Assembly (NCBI GenBank): GCA_944320815.1
Contig: CALUIZ010000007.1
Span: 47,394-111,393, forward strand
DNA length: 64,000 nt
Direction: 5' to 3'
From: an uncultured Phocaeicola sp.
Lineage (GTDB): Bacteria; Bacteroidota; Bacteroidia; Bacteroidales; Bacteroidaceae
Shown: positions 43,977-52,837 of the stretch, one piece after another
Layout of the letters: each line of letters opens with the position of its first letter
Numbering within the stretch: position 1 is the first letter of the stretch
Position numbers and translations under genes: made by a program
The notes under the pieces: generated by a model
What the model was told of the DNA's origin: nothing
Seen by the model: only the letters and a program-made list of their open reading frames with translations
The model's database searches: none

Positions 43977-44017
43977 ATGCAGTGCGGGAGGCATTTCCTC
44001 CTGCACTGCATTTTTTT
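43977..44017. terminator. Bidirectional terminator between GH29 and sodB
   Basis: A 15-bp stem (43977-43991 with 43997-44011, one G-U) with a 5-base loop is followed by seven T. Both flanking genes end at it. Confidence 0.9.
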
Positions 44018-44034
44018 ATATACCCTCACTCGAT

Positions 44035-44613
44035 TCACTGTTTGTATCGCTCCAACAGCTTGTTCCAGTCAATCAGTTCCCAGAATGCCTTGATATAGTC
44101 AGCCCGGCGGTTCCGGTAGTCAATATAATAGGCGTGTTCCCATACATCGACGACCATCAGCGGTGCCAGTCCTTTTCTTAGAGGATTTCCTGCATTCGGT
44201 TCGCTTATGATGGAAAGTCTGTTTTCCATATCTTTCACAAGCCATACCCATCCGGAACCGAACAGACCGGCAGCCGCTTTTGTAAACTGTTCCTTGAAGA
44301 TTTCCACCGATCCGAAACTGCTGTTGAATGCTTCGGCCAGCTCCTCAGGAAGCGGAGGCTGCGAAGGAGTCAACGCTTCAAAGAAGAAGATATGGTTCCA
44401 TGTCTGTGCGGCATTGTTGAAAACCGGTCCTTCCGCCTTCCGGATAATTTCTTCCAGTGTGCTTTCTTCGTACGGAGTATTTTCCGTCAGTCTGTTCAGA
44501 TTGTCCACATAGGTCTGGAGATGTTTCCCATAGTGGTAGTCCATTGTCTCTTTACTCATTTTCGGTTCGAGCGCGTCCATCGCGTAAGGGAGCCGGGGCA
44601 TGCTGTGTTTCAT
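44035..44613 (-). CDS. sodB: superoxide dismutase (Fe/Mn family)
   Basis: The 192-residue cytoplasmic enzyme converts superoxide to oxygen and hydrogen peroxide. Metal ligands are in place: His27 in YHYGKH, the second His in QTWNHIFFF, and Asp and His in VVDVWEHAYYID. Length and the FNNAAQTWNH pattern fit the iron-type or cambialistic enzyme of anaerobic Bacteroides. A TATATTTA on the minus strand near 44660, one base off the -7 consensus, lies about 40 bases upstream. A strong shared terminator lies after it. Confidence 0.95.
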   Translation of the reverse strand: MKHSMPRLPYAMDALEPKMSKETMDYHYGKHLQTYVDNLNRLTENTPYEESTLEEIIRKAEGPVFNNAAQTWNHIFFFEALTPSQPPLPEELAEAFNSSFGSVEIFKEQFTKAAAGLFGSGWVWLVKDMENRLSIISEPNAGNPLRKGLAPLMVVDVWEHAYYIDYRNRRADYIKAFWELIDWNKLLERYKQ

Positions 44614-44851
44614 GGCTTTTTTCTTTTTTCAGGGGTTAATAATGAATGTATGTAAATATAGTCATTTAATTCATAAAAGATTTTCCTTCGCGCCTTTTTC
44701 TTCTTTCAGAAGCTTTGTAATGCTTGTAGTATGTTTGTAATATTGATATGTTTTCTGTGAAAAATATGTCTTATTGTATTGTTTTTGTTTTGTGGATATG
44801 TATTTTTGTAAGTGATTTTATGTTTATATTTTCAATATTATAAATTGTGGT

Positions 44852-46696
44852 ATGTGTGGAATTGTAGGATACATAGGATGTCGTCAGGCTTACCCCATAT
44901 TGATTGAAGGGTTGAAGCGTCTGGAATATCGAGGGTATGACAGTGCAGGTGTAGCTTTGGTGAGCGGTGTGCATCAACTGAATGTATATAAGTCGGTAGG
45001 CAAGGTGGCCGATCTTGAGCGGGTGGCCGAGAAGCAGGATGTGTCGGGCTGTGCAGGAATCGCCCATACGCGTTGGGCCACCCATGGCGAGCCGAGTACG
45101 GTGAACGCACATCCTCATTGTTCTTCAGACGGAAGGCTGGCATTGGTGCATAACGGCATCATCGAGAACTATGCAGCCTTGAAAGACAAGCTGACAGACA
45201 AAGGGTATGCGTTCAAGAGCAACACTGATACAGAAGTGCTGGTGCAACTGATAAGCTATATCCAGAAGCAGGGAGAACTGGATTTGCTGACGGCCGTCCA
45301 GTTGGCTTTGCGTGAGGTTGTCGGGGCATATGCCATTGCGGTGATTGACCGCAGTCATCCTGATGAAATCATTGCCGCACGCAAAAGCAGTCCGCTGGTG
45401 GTGGGAATCGGTGAGAATGAGTTCTTTCTTGCCTCTGATGCCACTCCGATGGTGGCCTACACCAGCAAGGTCGTCTATCTGGATGATGGAGAGATTGCGG
45501 TGCTTCATGCAGGCAGGCCCTTGCGGATTGTCAACCTGAACAATGTGGAGTGTCCGCATGAGGCTCAGACCGTTGCGATGGACATCGGCCAGTTGGAGAA
45601 GAACGGCTATCCGCATTTCATGCTGAAGGAGATATATGACCAGCCCGACTGCATCAGCGACTGTATGCGCGGGCGCATCAGTCTGGAGGCGCAGACAGTC
45701 ACGCTTTCGGCTGTGTCCAACTTCAGGGAACAGCTGGTCGGTGCCCGCCGTTTCATTATCGTCGCTTGTGGCACCTCCTGGCATGCGGGACTGATAGGGA
45801 AACAACTGATTGAAAGTTTCTGCCGTGTGCCGGTGGAGGTGGAGTATGCGTCTGAATTCCGTTATCGCAATCCGGTCATTTCTTCAGACGATGTAGTGAT
45901 AGCCATTTCACAGAGCGGGGAGACGGCCGATACGCTGGCGGCCATCGAACTGGCGAAGGAAAAGGGGGCATTCATTTATGGCATCTGCAATGTGGTGGGG
46001 TCTTCCATCGCGCGCGCCACGGATACAGGTTCCTATATCCATGTGGGACCTGAAATCGGAGTGGCCTCCACAAAGGCTTTTACCGGACAGGTGACCGTAC
46101 TGGCGTTGCTGGCTCTGCTGCTGGGCAAGGAAAAGGGGATGATTCCCGAAGAAGAGTACCATCGGATTGTGCAAGGGCTTGCCGCGATACCCGGCAAGAT
46201 GCGCGAAGTCCTGAAGCAGGACAGCTTCATCGCCGACTTCTCGAAGATGTTCACCTATGCCCGCAATTTCATCTATCTGGGAAGGGGATACGCTTTCCCT
46301 GTCGCTCTTGAAGGAGCCTTGAAGCTGAAAGAAATCTCTTATATCCATGCGGAAGGGTATCCTGCCGCCGAGATGAAGCATGGCCCGATTGCGCTGGTTG
46401 ATGCGGAGATGCCGGTGGTGGTCATTGCCACACAGTCGGTTCTCTATGATAAGGTGTTGAGCAACATTCAGGAAATCAAGGCCCGGAAGGGGAGGGTGGT
46501 GGCTCTGGTAACTGAGGGGGATACCGTCATCAAGAAACTGGCGGACTATTGTATCGAACTGCCCGAAACGCCGGAATGCCTGTCTCCGCTTGTCACTTCC
46601 ATTCCCTTGCAGCTTCTGGCCTATCACATCGCTGTGTGCAGAGGGATGGATGTCGACCGTCCCCGCAATCTGGCCAAGTCGGTCACGGTGGAATGA
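44852..46696 (+). CDS. glmS: glutamine--fructose-6-phosphate aminotransferase (isomerizing)
   Basis: The 614-residue enzyme makes glucosamine-6-phosphate from fructose-6-phosphate and glutamine, the entry step to UDP-GlcNAc. The N-terminal glutaminase has the nucleophile Cys right after Met (MCGIVGYIG) and HTRWATHGEPS. Two SIS sugar-isomerase domains follow (about 290-420 and 460-590), with CGTSWHAG, SQSGETADT and the C-terminal DVDRPRNLAKSVTVE. The ATG at 44852 is fixed by the need for Cys at position 2. The 238-base upstream gap is very AT-rich; I see no glmS-ribozyme-like structure, but that is hard to judge by eye. Confidence 0.96.
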   Translation: MCGIVGYIGCRQAYPILIEGLKRLEYRGYDSAGVALVSGVHQLNVYKSVGKVADLERVAEKQDVSGCAGIAHTRWATHGEPSTVNAHPHCSSDGRLALVHNGIIENYAALKDKLTDKGYAFKSNTDTEVLVQLISYIQKQGELDLLTAVQLALREVVGAYAIAVIDRSHPDEIIAARKSSPLVVGIGENEFFLASDATPMVAYTSKVVYLDDGEIAVLHAGRPLRIVNLNNVECPHEAQTVAMDIGQLEKNGYPHFMLKEIYDQPDCISDCMRGRISLEAQTVTLSAVSNFREQLVGARRFIIVACGTSWHAGLIGKQLIESFCRVPVEVEYASEFRYRNPVISSDDVVIAISQSGETADTLAAIELAKEKGAFIYGICNVVGSSIARATDTGSYIHVGPEIGVASTKAFTGQVTVLALLALLLGKEKGMIPEEEYHRIVQGLAAIPGKMREVLKQDSFIADFSKMFTYARNFIYLGRGYAFPVALEGALKLKEISYIHAEGYPAAEMKHGPIALVDAEMPVVVIATQSVLYDKVLSNIQEIKARKGRVVALVTEGDTVIKKLADYCIELPETPECLSPLVTSIPLQLLAYHIAVCRGMDVDRPRNLAKSVTVE

Positions 46697-46743
46697 ACAG
46701 TTGGATTCCGGTCTGAAAACACCCCGTTGTTTTGCATGAAGCG

Positions 46744-46771
46744 GCCCGGTATTTCACGGAGAATATCGGGC
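46744..46771. terminator. Hairpin between glmS and ruvA
   Basis: A 10-bp stem (46744-46753 with 46762-46771, one G-U) with an 8-base loop lies between convergent genes. There is no clear T-run on either strand, so it is a weak terminator at best. Confidence 0.35.
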
Positions 46772-46781
46772 TGCCTGTTCC

Positions 46782-47378
46782 TCAGAGCCGCTTCAAGGCA
46801 ATCTTTATCACTTTCTCTACAGGAGCCTCCGGCTCTTCCTTCAGTATGGTGGCCACCACTTTCTGTGAAGGGGCCTGTGCGAATCCCAACATGGTGAGGG
46901 CCGCCACGGCCTCTTCGTAAACTTCCGTATGTATGGTCGTGCTGACTGTGCTGACCGGTGCCGATGAGCCGAGTCCGGTGGAGGCGATCTTGTCCTTCAG
47001 CTCCACGATGATGCGCTGTGCGGTTTTCAGTCCGATGCCTTTCACGGTCTTCAGCAGTTTGTCGTTGCCGCTGCTGATTACGTTGCACAGTTCAGCCGGA
47101 GACAATGCCGACAGAATCATGCGTGCCGTGTTCCCTCCGATTCCCGACACCGATATCAGCATCAGGAAGAGTTCGCGCTCCTCTTTGGTGGCGAATCCAT
47201 AGAGCACATATGCATCCTCACGGATTGCCTCATAAATGTAGAGCTTGACATCCTTCTTCCCCTGGATGGCGGAATAGGTGTTGAGCGAGATGTTGATGCC
47301 ATAGCCCAGCCCGTTGCAGTCGATGACAGCCAGTGCCGGTGTCTCTTCTACAAGTTCTCCTTTGATATATTCAATCAT
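46782..47378 (-). CDS. ruvA: Holliday junction branch migration protein RuvA
   Basis: The 198-residue protein begins [28 protein letters not shown], the OB-fold of RuvA (1-64). Two helix-hairpin-helix motifs follow ([18 protein letters not shown] and [22 protein letters not shown]), then a flexible linker and a C-terminal domain (about 150-198) that contacts the RuvB motor. RuvA tetramers clamp four-way DNA junctions for branch migration during recombination repair. Length is normal for the family. The gene stands alone here; ruvB and ruvC are not in the window. Confidence 0.95.
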   Translation of the reverse strand: MIEYIKGELVEETPALAVIDCNGLGYGINISLNTYSAIQGKKDVKLYIYEAIREDAYVLYGFATKEERELFLMLISVSGIGGNTARMILSALSPAELCNVISSGNDKLLKTVKGIGLKTAQRIIVELKDKIASTGLGSSAPVSTVSTTIHTEVYEEAVAALTMLGFAQAPSQKVVATILKEEPEAPVEKVIKIALKRL

Positions 47379-47406
47379 GCTTTTCCGATTAATTGTAAAT
47401 TTCGGG

Positions 47407-47414
47407 CAAAAATA
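47407..47414 (-). promoter_or_regulatory. Promoter -7 element of ruvA
   Basis: On the minus strand TATTTTTG matches TAnnTTTG and lies about 28 bases before the ruvA ATG. No -33 TTG is evident. Confidence 0.4.
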
Positions 47415-47492
47415 ATGATAAAAAACTTATAAATTGTAAGTGGGAAGCGGATATTTGAAAAAAGTGCTTCCTCCTTTTTTCTGGAATGATTC

Positions 47493-47508
47493 TACTTTTG
47501 TATTTTTG
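47493..47508 (+). promoter_or_regulatory. Two abutting -7 elements before ddh
   Basis: TACTTTTG (47493-47500) and TATTTTTG (47501-47508) both match the consensus and lie end to end. A TTTTCTG ending at 47483 could act as -33 for the second. Start would be about 36 bases before the ATG. Confidence 0.5.
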
Positions 47509-47550
47509 CAGGACCGAACATTTGATCATTAAACGTTATCAATAAGAAAG

Positions 47551-48450
47551 ATGAAGAAAATCAGAGCAGCCGTAGTGGGTTACGGCAATATCGGAAAGTT
47601 TACGCTGGAGGCTCTTGAAGCAGCTCCCGATTTTGAAGTAGCAGGCATCGTGCGCCGTCATGGTGCAGAAAACAAGCCGGAAGAGTTGGCAAACTATGAG
47701 GTGGTGAAGGACATCAGGGAACTGAAGGATGTGGATGTGGCTATTCTGGCCACCCCTACCCGTAGCGTGGAACAGTATGCGAAGGAGATTCTGGCTCTTG
47801 GCATCAATACGGTGGACAGTTTCGACATCCATTCGCAGATACCTCAGCTCCGCCGTTCGCTGGACGAGGCTGCAAAGGCTCACAATGCAGTGTCTGTCAT
47901 CTCTGCAGGATGGGATCCGGGAAGTGATTCTGTAGTACGCACGCTGCTTGAGGCTATCGCTCCGAAGGGCATCACTTACACGAACTTCGGTCCGGGCCGT
48001 AGCATGGGACACTCCGTTGCAGTCCGTGCGATTGACGGGGTGAAGGATGCGCTGTCAATGACCATTCCTGTAGGTACGGGCATCCATCGCCGTATGGTTT
48101 ATGTGGAACTGGAGGAAGGAGCGGACTTCAAGACGGTGGAGGCCGCCATCAAGTCCGACCCGTATTTCGTGAACGATGAGACGCATGTTATCCAGGTTCC
48201 ATGTGTGGACGACTTGAACGATGTGGGTCATGGAGTGAATTTGGTGCGCAAAGGCGTGTCCGGCAAGACCCATAACCAGTTGTTCGAGTTCGACATGAAA
48301 ATCAACAATCCGGCCCTGACCGCTCAGGTATTGGTTTGCGTGGCACGCGCTTCCATGCGCCAGCAGCCCGGATGCTATACGATGATTGAGATTCCGGTAA
48401 TCGACCTTCTGGCCGGTGACCGTGAAGAATGGATTGCTCATCTGGTATAA
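47551..48450 (+). CDS. ddh: meso-diaminopimelate D-dehydrogenase
   Basis: The 299-residue NADPH enzyme makes meso-diaminopimelate in one step from tetrahydrodipicolinate and ammonia, feeding peptidoglycan and lysine synthesis. The N-terminal Rossmann motif is [17 protein letters not shown]; the substrate domain has [31 protein letters not shown] and [16 protein letters not shown], the last being highly characteristic of the family. Length matches known Ddh. Bacteroidales often have this short branch. It stands alone, with its own promoter and an unusual hairpin after it. Confidence 0.93.
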   Translation: MKKIRAAVVGYGNIGKFTLEALEAAPDFEVAGIVRRHGAENKPEELANYEVVKDIRELKDVDVAILATPTRSVEQYAKEILALGINTVDSFDIHSQIPQLRRSLDEAAKAHNAVSVISAGWDPGSDSVVRTLLEAIAPKGITYTNFGPGRSMGHSVAVRAIDGVKDALSMTIPVGTGIHRRMVYVELEEGADFKTVEAAIKSDPYFVNDETHVIQVPCVDDLNDVGHGVNLVRKGVSGKTHNQLFEFDMKINNPALTAQVLVCVARASMRQQPGCYTMIEIPVIDLLAGDREEWIAHLV

Positions 48451-48463
48451 GTTTGAGGAATAG

Positions 48464-48544
48464 AACACAGAGACACGGATACACGGAGTTTTTAATTTTG
48501 CTGGTCCACAAAATTTTTTCTCCGTGTATCCGTGTCTTTGTGTT
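48464..48544. repeat. Long hairpin of octamer repeats between ddh and lgt
   Basis: Two 25-base arms (48464-48488 and 48520-48544) pair with one G-U. Each arm is three head-to-tail octamers; on the left ACACAGAG, ACACGGAT, ACACGGAG. The 31-base loop has its own 7-bp stem (AATTTTG at 48494-48500 with CAAAATT at 48509-48515). It lies 13 bases after the ddh stop and could end or protect that transcript, or be a dispersed intergenic repeat. A smaller inverted repeat, CCGGCAGA/TCTGCCGG, follows at 48550-48590. Confidence 0.75.
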
Positions 48545-48646
48545 TGCTTCCGGCAGACATATACTGATTTTTTAACAGAACTTCTGCCGGAGAACGGTGG
48601 CTTTTTTGTTCCTTTGCAGACATAAATACATTTAAATAGGAATAAA

Positions 48647-49474
48647 ATGAATTTGGCGAGTATCGTATGGGATGTGGATCCCGTCATGTTGCATCTCGGC
48701 TCGATAGAAATCCGTTGGTACGGACTGATGTGGGGCCTTGGATTTATCTTGGCATATGAGATGATGTCGCGCTTGTTCAAGAAGGAAGGAAGGCCCGACA
48801 ATTGGGTGGACAAGCTGTTCATGTACTGCATTGTGAGCAGTGTGGTGGGCGCACGTCTCGGTCATTGCCTGTTTTATCAATGGGATTATTATAGTGCACA
48901 CCCCGTGGAGATACTGAAGATTTGGCATGGCGGACTTGCCAGCCATGGAGGAGTGTTCCTGCTGATCCTCGCTCTGGTGTGGTATTCAAAGAAAGTGACG
49001 AAGAAAAGCGTGTGGTGGCTTTTCGACCGAATGATACCGGCGGTGGCGGTGGTCTGCATGTGCATCCGTTTCGGCAATCTGATGAACTCGGAGATATTCG
49101 GCTATCCCACTTCCCTGCCGTGGGGATTTGAATTCGTGCGTTCACGCGAGTGGCAGGAACTGTACAACCGCGACGGAGTGGCCCAGCCCTGTCATCCCAC
49201 ACAGATTTATGAGATGCTCTACTGCCTGGTGGCACTCGTCGTTTCATGGGTGATGTATCATAAATACCATCTTCAGAAACATGTCGGCCTCATCACCGGC
49301 GTGTCGCTGCTGATATTCTTCGGGGCGCGCTTCGGGCTGGAGTTCATGAAGAATCCGCAGGTGGCTCAGGAGGTGGGGATGACGCTCAACATCGGGCAGT
49401 GGCTCAGTGTGCCGCTCATTCTTCTGGGGATCTATCTGATAGTGACCTGCAGAAAGCGCAAAGAATCGTTTTGA
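48647..49474 (+). CDS. lgt: prolipoprotein diacylglyceryl transferase
   Basis: The 275-residue inner-membrane enzyme adds diacylglycerol from phosphatidylglycerol to the lipobox cysteine, the first step of lipoprotein maturation. About seven hydrophobic helices are seen. Lgt signatures are IRWYGLMWGLGFILAYE, VVGARLGHCLFYQWDYY, WHGGLASHGGVF (the HGGL loop) and CIRFGNLMNSEIFGYPT, followed by the periplasmic head and QIYEMLYCL. The many SusD, GH and binding lipoproteins in this window are its substrates. TAGGAAT upstream of the ATG is a fair ribosome site. A TTCCTTTG at 48609-48616, one base off the -7 consensus, may be its promoter. Confidence 0.95.
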   Translation: MNLASIVWDVDPVMLHLGSIEIRWYGLMWGLGFILAYEMMSRLFKKEGRPDNWVDKLFMYCIVSSVVGARLGHCLFYQWDYYSAHPVEILKIWHGGLASHGGVFLLILALVWYSKKVTKKSVWWLFDRMIPAVAVVCMCIRFGNLMNSEIFGYPTSLPWGFEFVRSREWQELYNRDGVAQPCHPTQIYEMLYCLVALVVSWVMYHKYHLQKHVGLITGVSLLIFFGARFGLEFMKNPQVAQEVGMTLNIGQWLSVPLILLGIYLIVTCRKRKESF

Positions 49475-49497
49475 GAAATCAATCCGTATTTTATATA

Positions 49498-49537
49498 ATG
49501 TCCCGTCGTTCGGAGAGAATGTCGGGACATTTTTTTA
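49498..49537 (+). terminator. Terminator after lgt
   Basis: An 8-bp stem (49498-49505 with 49523-49530) is followed by seven T. It lies 24 bases after the lgt stop. Confidence 0.75.
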
Positions 49538-49559
49538 ATAAGACTTTTGTTTCCTGTTC

Positions 49560-49642
49560 TTGTAATATTGTTGCATAGATACATTTGTACCTGATTATGA
49601 AACATTCTTGAAACATGTTTCTGTCCACGTGTGATACTTTTG
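49560..49642 (+). promoter_or_regulatory. Promoter region of the fructan locus with direct repeats
   Basis: Two exact -7 elements are seen: TACATTTG at 49580-49587 (TTG at 49560-49562, 17 bases upstream) and TACTTTTG at 49635-49642, which lacks a good -33. In front of the second lie two GAAACAT copies, at 49599-49605 and 49610-49616, 11 bases apart; the second is part of the perfect palindrome GAAACATGTTTC (49610-49621). That is the usual place for an activator site of a Bacteroides polysaccharide locus. Confidence 0.5.
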
Positions 49643-49697
49643 TGGTGTTCCTGACAGGACAACCAAAAGTAAAACGATGTATAACAATTAAAATTTA

Positions 49698-52600
49698 ATG
49701 CGTATGGAAGGCATAAAGAAAACATTCCTCTTTGCGCTGTTCCTTTTGGGAATCTGCGCAACGCTCCGGGCGCAAAGCCTACAGGTGAGCGGTACGGTGG
49801 TTGCCAAGGCAGACGGCTTGCCCGTGATAGGGGCTTCCGTAGTTGAAGTCGGCAATACATCCAACGGCATCATTACCGATTTTGACGGTAATTTTATCTT
49901 GACAGTGAATGAAGGGGCTCAGATCACCGTTTCTTATGTGGGGTGCAAGACCCAGACGCTGAAAGCGCAAAGCGTGATGAAAATCATTCTGGAAGAAGAC
50001 TCCGAGATGCTCGATGAGGTGGTGGTGACGGGTTATACGACCCAACGCAAGGCCGACTTGACGGGTGCCATTTCGGTGGTAGACATGGACGACTTGTCCA
50101 AGACAAACGAGAACAATCCGATGAAGGCACTTCAGGGACGCGTGCCGGGCATGAACATTACGGCGGACGGAAATCCGAGCGGCTCTACAACAATCCGTAT
50201 CCGTGGTATCGGTACGCTGAATAACAATGATCCTCTTTATATTATAGACGGGGTTCCTACCAAAGCCGGGATGCACGAGTTGAACGGGAATGATATTGAA
50301 TCGATTCAAGTGCTGAAAGATGCGGCTTCGGCCTCCATCTACGGTTCGCGTGCGGCGAACGGTGTGATCATCATTACCACGAAAAAAGGAAAGGAAGGGA
50401 AATTGAACATCACTTTTGACGCTTCGGTTTCCGCATCCATGTACACGAACAAAATGGAGGTGCTGAACGCGGAAGAATATGGCAGGGCGATGTGGCAGGC
50501 ATACGTCAACGGCGGTCAGGACCCTAATACGAACGCTTTGGGGTATAGATACGATTGGGGATACGACGCAAACGGCTATCCTCAGCTGAACGGAATCAGC
50601 ATGTCGCGTTTCCTTGACTCCGGAAATACGGTTCCTTCCGCCGATACGGACTGGTTTGACGAAACTACCCGTACAGGTGTAATCCAGCAATATAACGTGT
50701 CTGTAAGCAATGGCTCGGAAAAAGGTTCTTCTTTCTTTTCTTTAGGCTATTACAAGAACGAGGGCATCATTAAGGAGAGCGACTTCGAACGCTTCTCCGC
50801 GCGCATGAATTCGGAGTATCATTTGATTGACAAGATTCTGACGGTAGGCGAGCATTTCACGCTGAACCGTACGTCTGAAGTCCAGGCTCCCGGCGGATTC
50901 CTCCAGAATGTGCTTCAGTTCAATCCTTCTTTGCCTGTGTATGATGTCAACGGCGAGTATGCGGGTCCTGTAGGGGGATATCCCGACCGTGAGAATCCGG
51001 TGGCGCGCCTGGAGCGCAATTCCAATAACCGTTATACGTATTGGCGTATGTTCGGTGATGCATATATCAATCTAAATCCGTTCAAAGGGTTCAACATCCG
51101 TTCTACTTTCGGACTGGACTATTCGCAGAAGCAGCAGCGTATCTTTACGTTTCCGGTAACGGAAGGAAATGTGGCGAACGACAAGAATGCGGTGGAAGCC
51201 AAGCAGGAACATTGGACAAAGTGGATGTGGAACGCCGTTGCCACTTATAATCTGGAAATAGGGAAGCATCGTGGTGACGTGATGGCCGGTATGGAGCTGA
51301 ACCGTGAAGACGACAGCTGGTTCTCCGGCTATAAGGAGGATTTTACTATCCTGAGCACTGATTTCATGTGGCCGGATGCCGGTGTCGGTACGGCTCAGGC
51401 ATACGGTTCGGGCGAAGGGTATTCGCTGGTGTCATTCTTCGGCAAGTTGAACTATACGTATGACGACAAATATCTGGCTTCTCTGACAATACGCCGTGAC
51501 GGTTCTTCACGTTTCGGCAGGAACAACCGTTACGCGACATTCCCTTCCGCTTCGTTCGGATGGCGTATCAGCCGCGAGAATTTCCTGAAAGATGTGACTT
51601 GGATTGACGATCTGAAAATCCGCGCTTCATGGGGACAGACCGGTAATCAGGAGATTTCCAATATCGCGCGTTACACGATTTATGTACCGAACTATGGTGT
51701 GACCGAGTCGGGAGGACAGAGTTACGGTACTTCGTATGACATTGCGGGGACAAACGGAGGAAGCATTCTGCAGTCCGGATTCAAACGCAACCAGATAGGG
51801 AATGACGACATCAAATGGGAAACCACGACCCAGACCAATCTGGGACTTGACTTCTCTTTCTTCAACCAGAGCCTATACGGGTCGTTCGACTGGTATTGGA
51901 AAAAGACTACGGACATTCTTGTGCAGATGGCAGGTATTGCAGCCATGGGTGAGGGAAGTTCGCAATGGATTAATGCCGGCGAGATGGAGAACAAAGGGTT
52001 TGAACTGAATCTTGGTTACAGGAATACAACGGCTTTTGGTTTAAAATACGATTTGAACGCGAACATTTCTGCCTATCGTAACAAGATAACGGCTCTTCCC
52101 ACCACGGTTGCAGCAAACGGAACCTTCGGTGGTAATGGGGTTGAAAGTGTAATCGGCCATCCGAACGGCTCGCAAGTGGGTTATGTGGCCGACGGAATAT
52201 TCAAATCGCAGGAAGAAATTGACAATCATGCCACTCAGGAAGGTGCCGGATTGGGGCGTATCCGCTGGCGTGATTTGGACGGAAACGGAGTAATCAATGA
52301 AGCGGACCAACAATGGATTTATGATCCGACCCCGGCTTTCAGCTATGGCTTGAACATTTATCTCGAATACAAGAATTTCGATCTGACCATGTTCTGGCAG
52401 GGCGTGCAGGGAGTGGACGTCATCAGCGATCTGAAAAAGGAAACTGATTTGTGGAGCGGGTTGAATATCGGCTTTCTGAACAAGGGCAAACGGGTGCTTG
52501 ATGCCTGGTCTCCCACAAATCTGGATTCGGATATTCCGGCCTTGTCCCGTGACGATGTGAACAATGAAAAGCGCGTTTCCACCTATTTTGTGGAGAACGG

Positions 52601-52814
52601 TTCGTTCCTGAAACTGCGCAATATCCAGCTGGGATATAACGTACCTCAGGCATGGGCTCAGAAGATGAAGATGGAGCGGCTGCGCTTGTATGTAAGTGCG
52701 CAGAATGTGCTTACGATCAAGAGTAAAGAGTTTACCGGTGTCGATCCGGAGAATCCTAACTACGGCTATCCGATTCCGTTGAACGTGACTTTTGGTGTGA
52801 ATGTCAGCTTTTAA
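49698..52814 (+). CDS. SusC-like TonB-dependent outer membrane protein of the fructan locus
   Basis: The 1038-residue receptor has a signal peptide (cut near LRAQ), the N-terminal carboxypeptidase-regulatory-like domain (about 27-110: VSGTVVAKADGLPVIGASVVEVG to NGIITDFDGNF), LDEVVVTGYTTQRKADLTGA before the plug, IRIRGIGTLNNNDPLYIIDGVP and IESIQVLKDAASASIYGSRAANGVIIITTKKG in the plug, and a barrel ending in VTFGVNVSF. It should import fructo-oligosaccharides using TonB energy. Gene order after it matches the levan locus of B. thetaiotaomicron, where the equivalent is BT1763. The start may be 49698 or 49704. Confidence 0.95.
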   Translation: MRMEGIKKTFLFALFLLGICATLRAQSLQVSGTVVAKADGLPVIGASVVEVGNTSNGIITDFDGNFILTVNEGAQITVSYVGCKTQTLKAQSVMKIILEEDSEMLDEVVVTGYTTQRKADLTGAISVVDMDDLSKTNENNPMKALQGRVPGMNITADGNPSGSTTIRIRGIGTLNNNDPLYIIDGVPTKAGMHELNGNDIESIQVLKDAASASIYGSRAANGVIIITTKKGKEGKLNITFDASVSASMYTNKMEVLNAEEYGRAMWQAYVNGGQDPNTNALGYRYDWGYDANGYPQLNGISMSRFLDSGNTVPSADTDWFDETTRTGVIQQYNVSVSNGSEKGSSFFSLGYYKNEGIIKESDFERFSARMNSEYHLIDKILTVGEHFTLNRTSEVQAPGGFLQNVLQFNPSLPVYDVNGEYAGPVGGYPDRENPVARLERNSNNRYTYWRMFGDAYINLNPFKGFNIRSTFGLDYSQKQQRIFTFPVTEGNVANDKNAVEAKQEHWTKWMWNAVATYNLEIGKHRGDVMAGMELNREDDSWFSGYKEDFTILSTDFMWPDAGVGTAQAYGSGEGYSLVSFFGKLNYTYDDKYLASLTIRRDGSSRFGRNNRYATFPSASFGWRISRENFLKDVTWIDDLKIRASWGQTGNQEISNIARYTIYVPNYGVTESGGQSYGTSYDIAGTNGGSILQSGFKRNQIGNDDIKWETTTQTNLGLDFSFFNQSLYGSFDWYWKKTTDILVQMAGIAAMGEGSSQWINAGEMENKGFELNLGYRNTTAFGLKYDLNANISAYRNKITALPTTVAANGTFGGNGVESVIGHPNGSQVGYVADGIFKSQEEIDNHATQEGAGLGRIRWRDLDGNGVINEADQQWIYDPTPAFSYGLNIYLEYKNFDLTMFWQGVQGVDVISDLKKETDLWSGLNIGFLNKGKRVLDAWSPTNLDSDIPALSRDDVNNEKRVSTYFVENGSFLKLRNIQLGYNVPQAWAQKMKMERLRLYVSAQNVLTIKSKEFTGVDPENPNYGYPIPLNVTFGVNVSF

Positions 52815-52837
52815 AGATTAATATAGATTCAAGGATT

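Noticed and set aside
44614..44851. Possible glmS ribozyme or riboswitch upstream of glmS
   Set aside because: The region is nearly all A/T with no stable paired core visible; I could not support a structured RNA.
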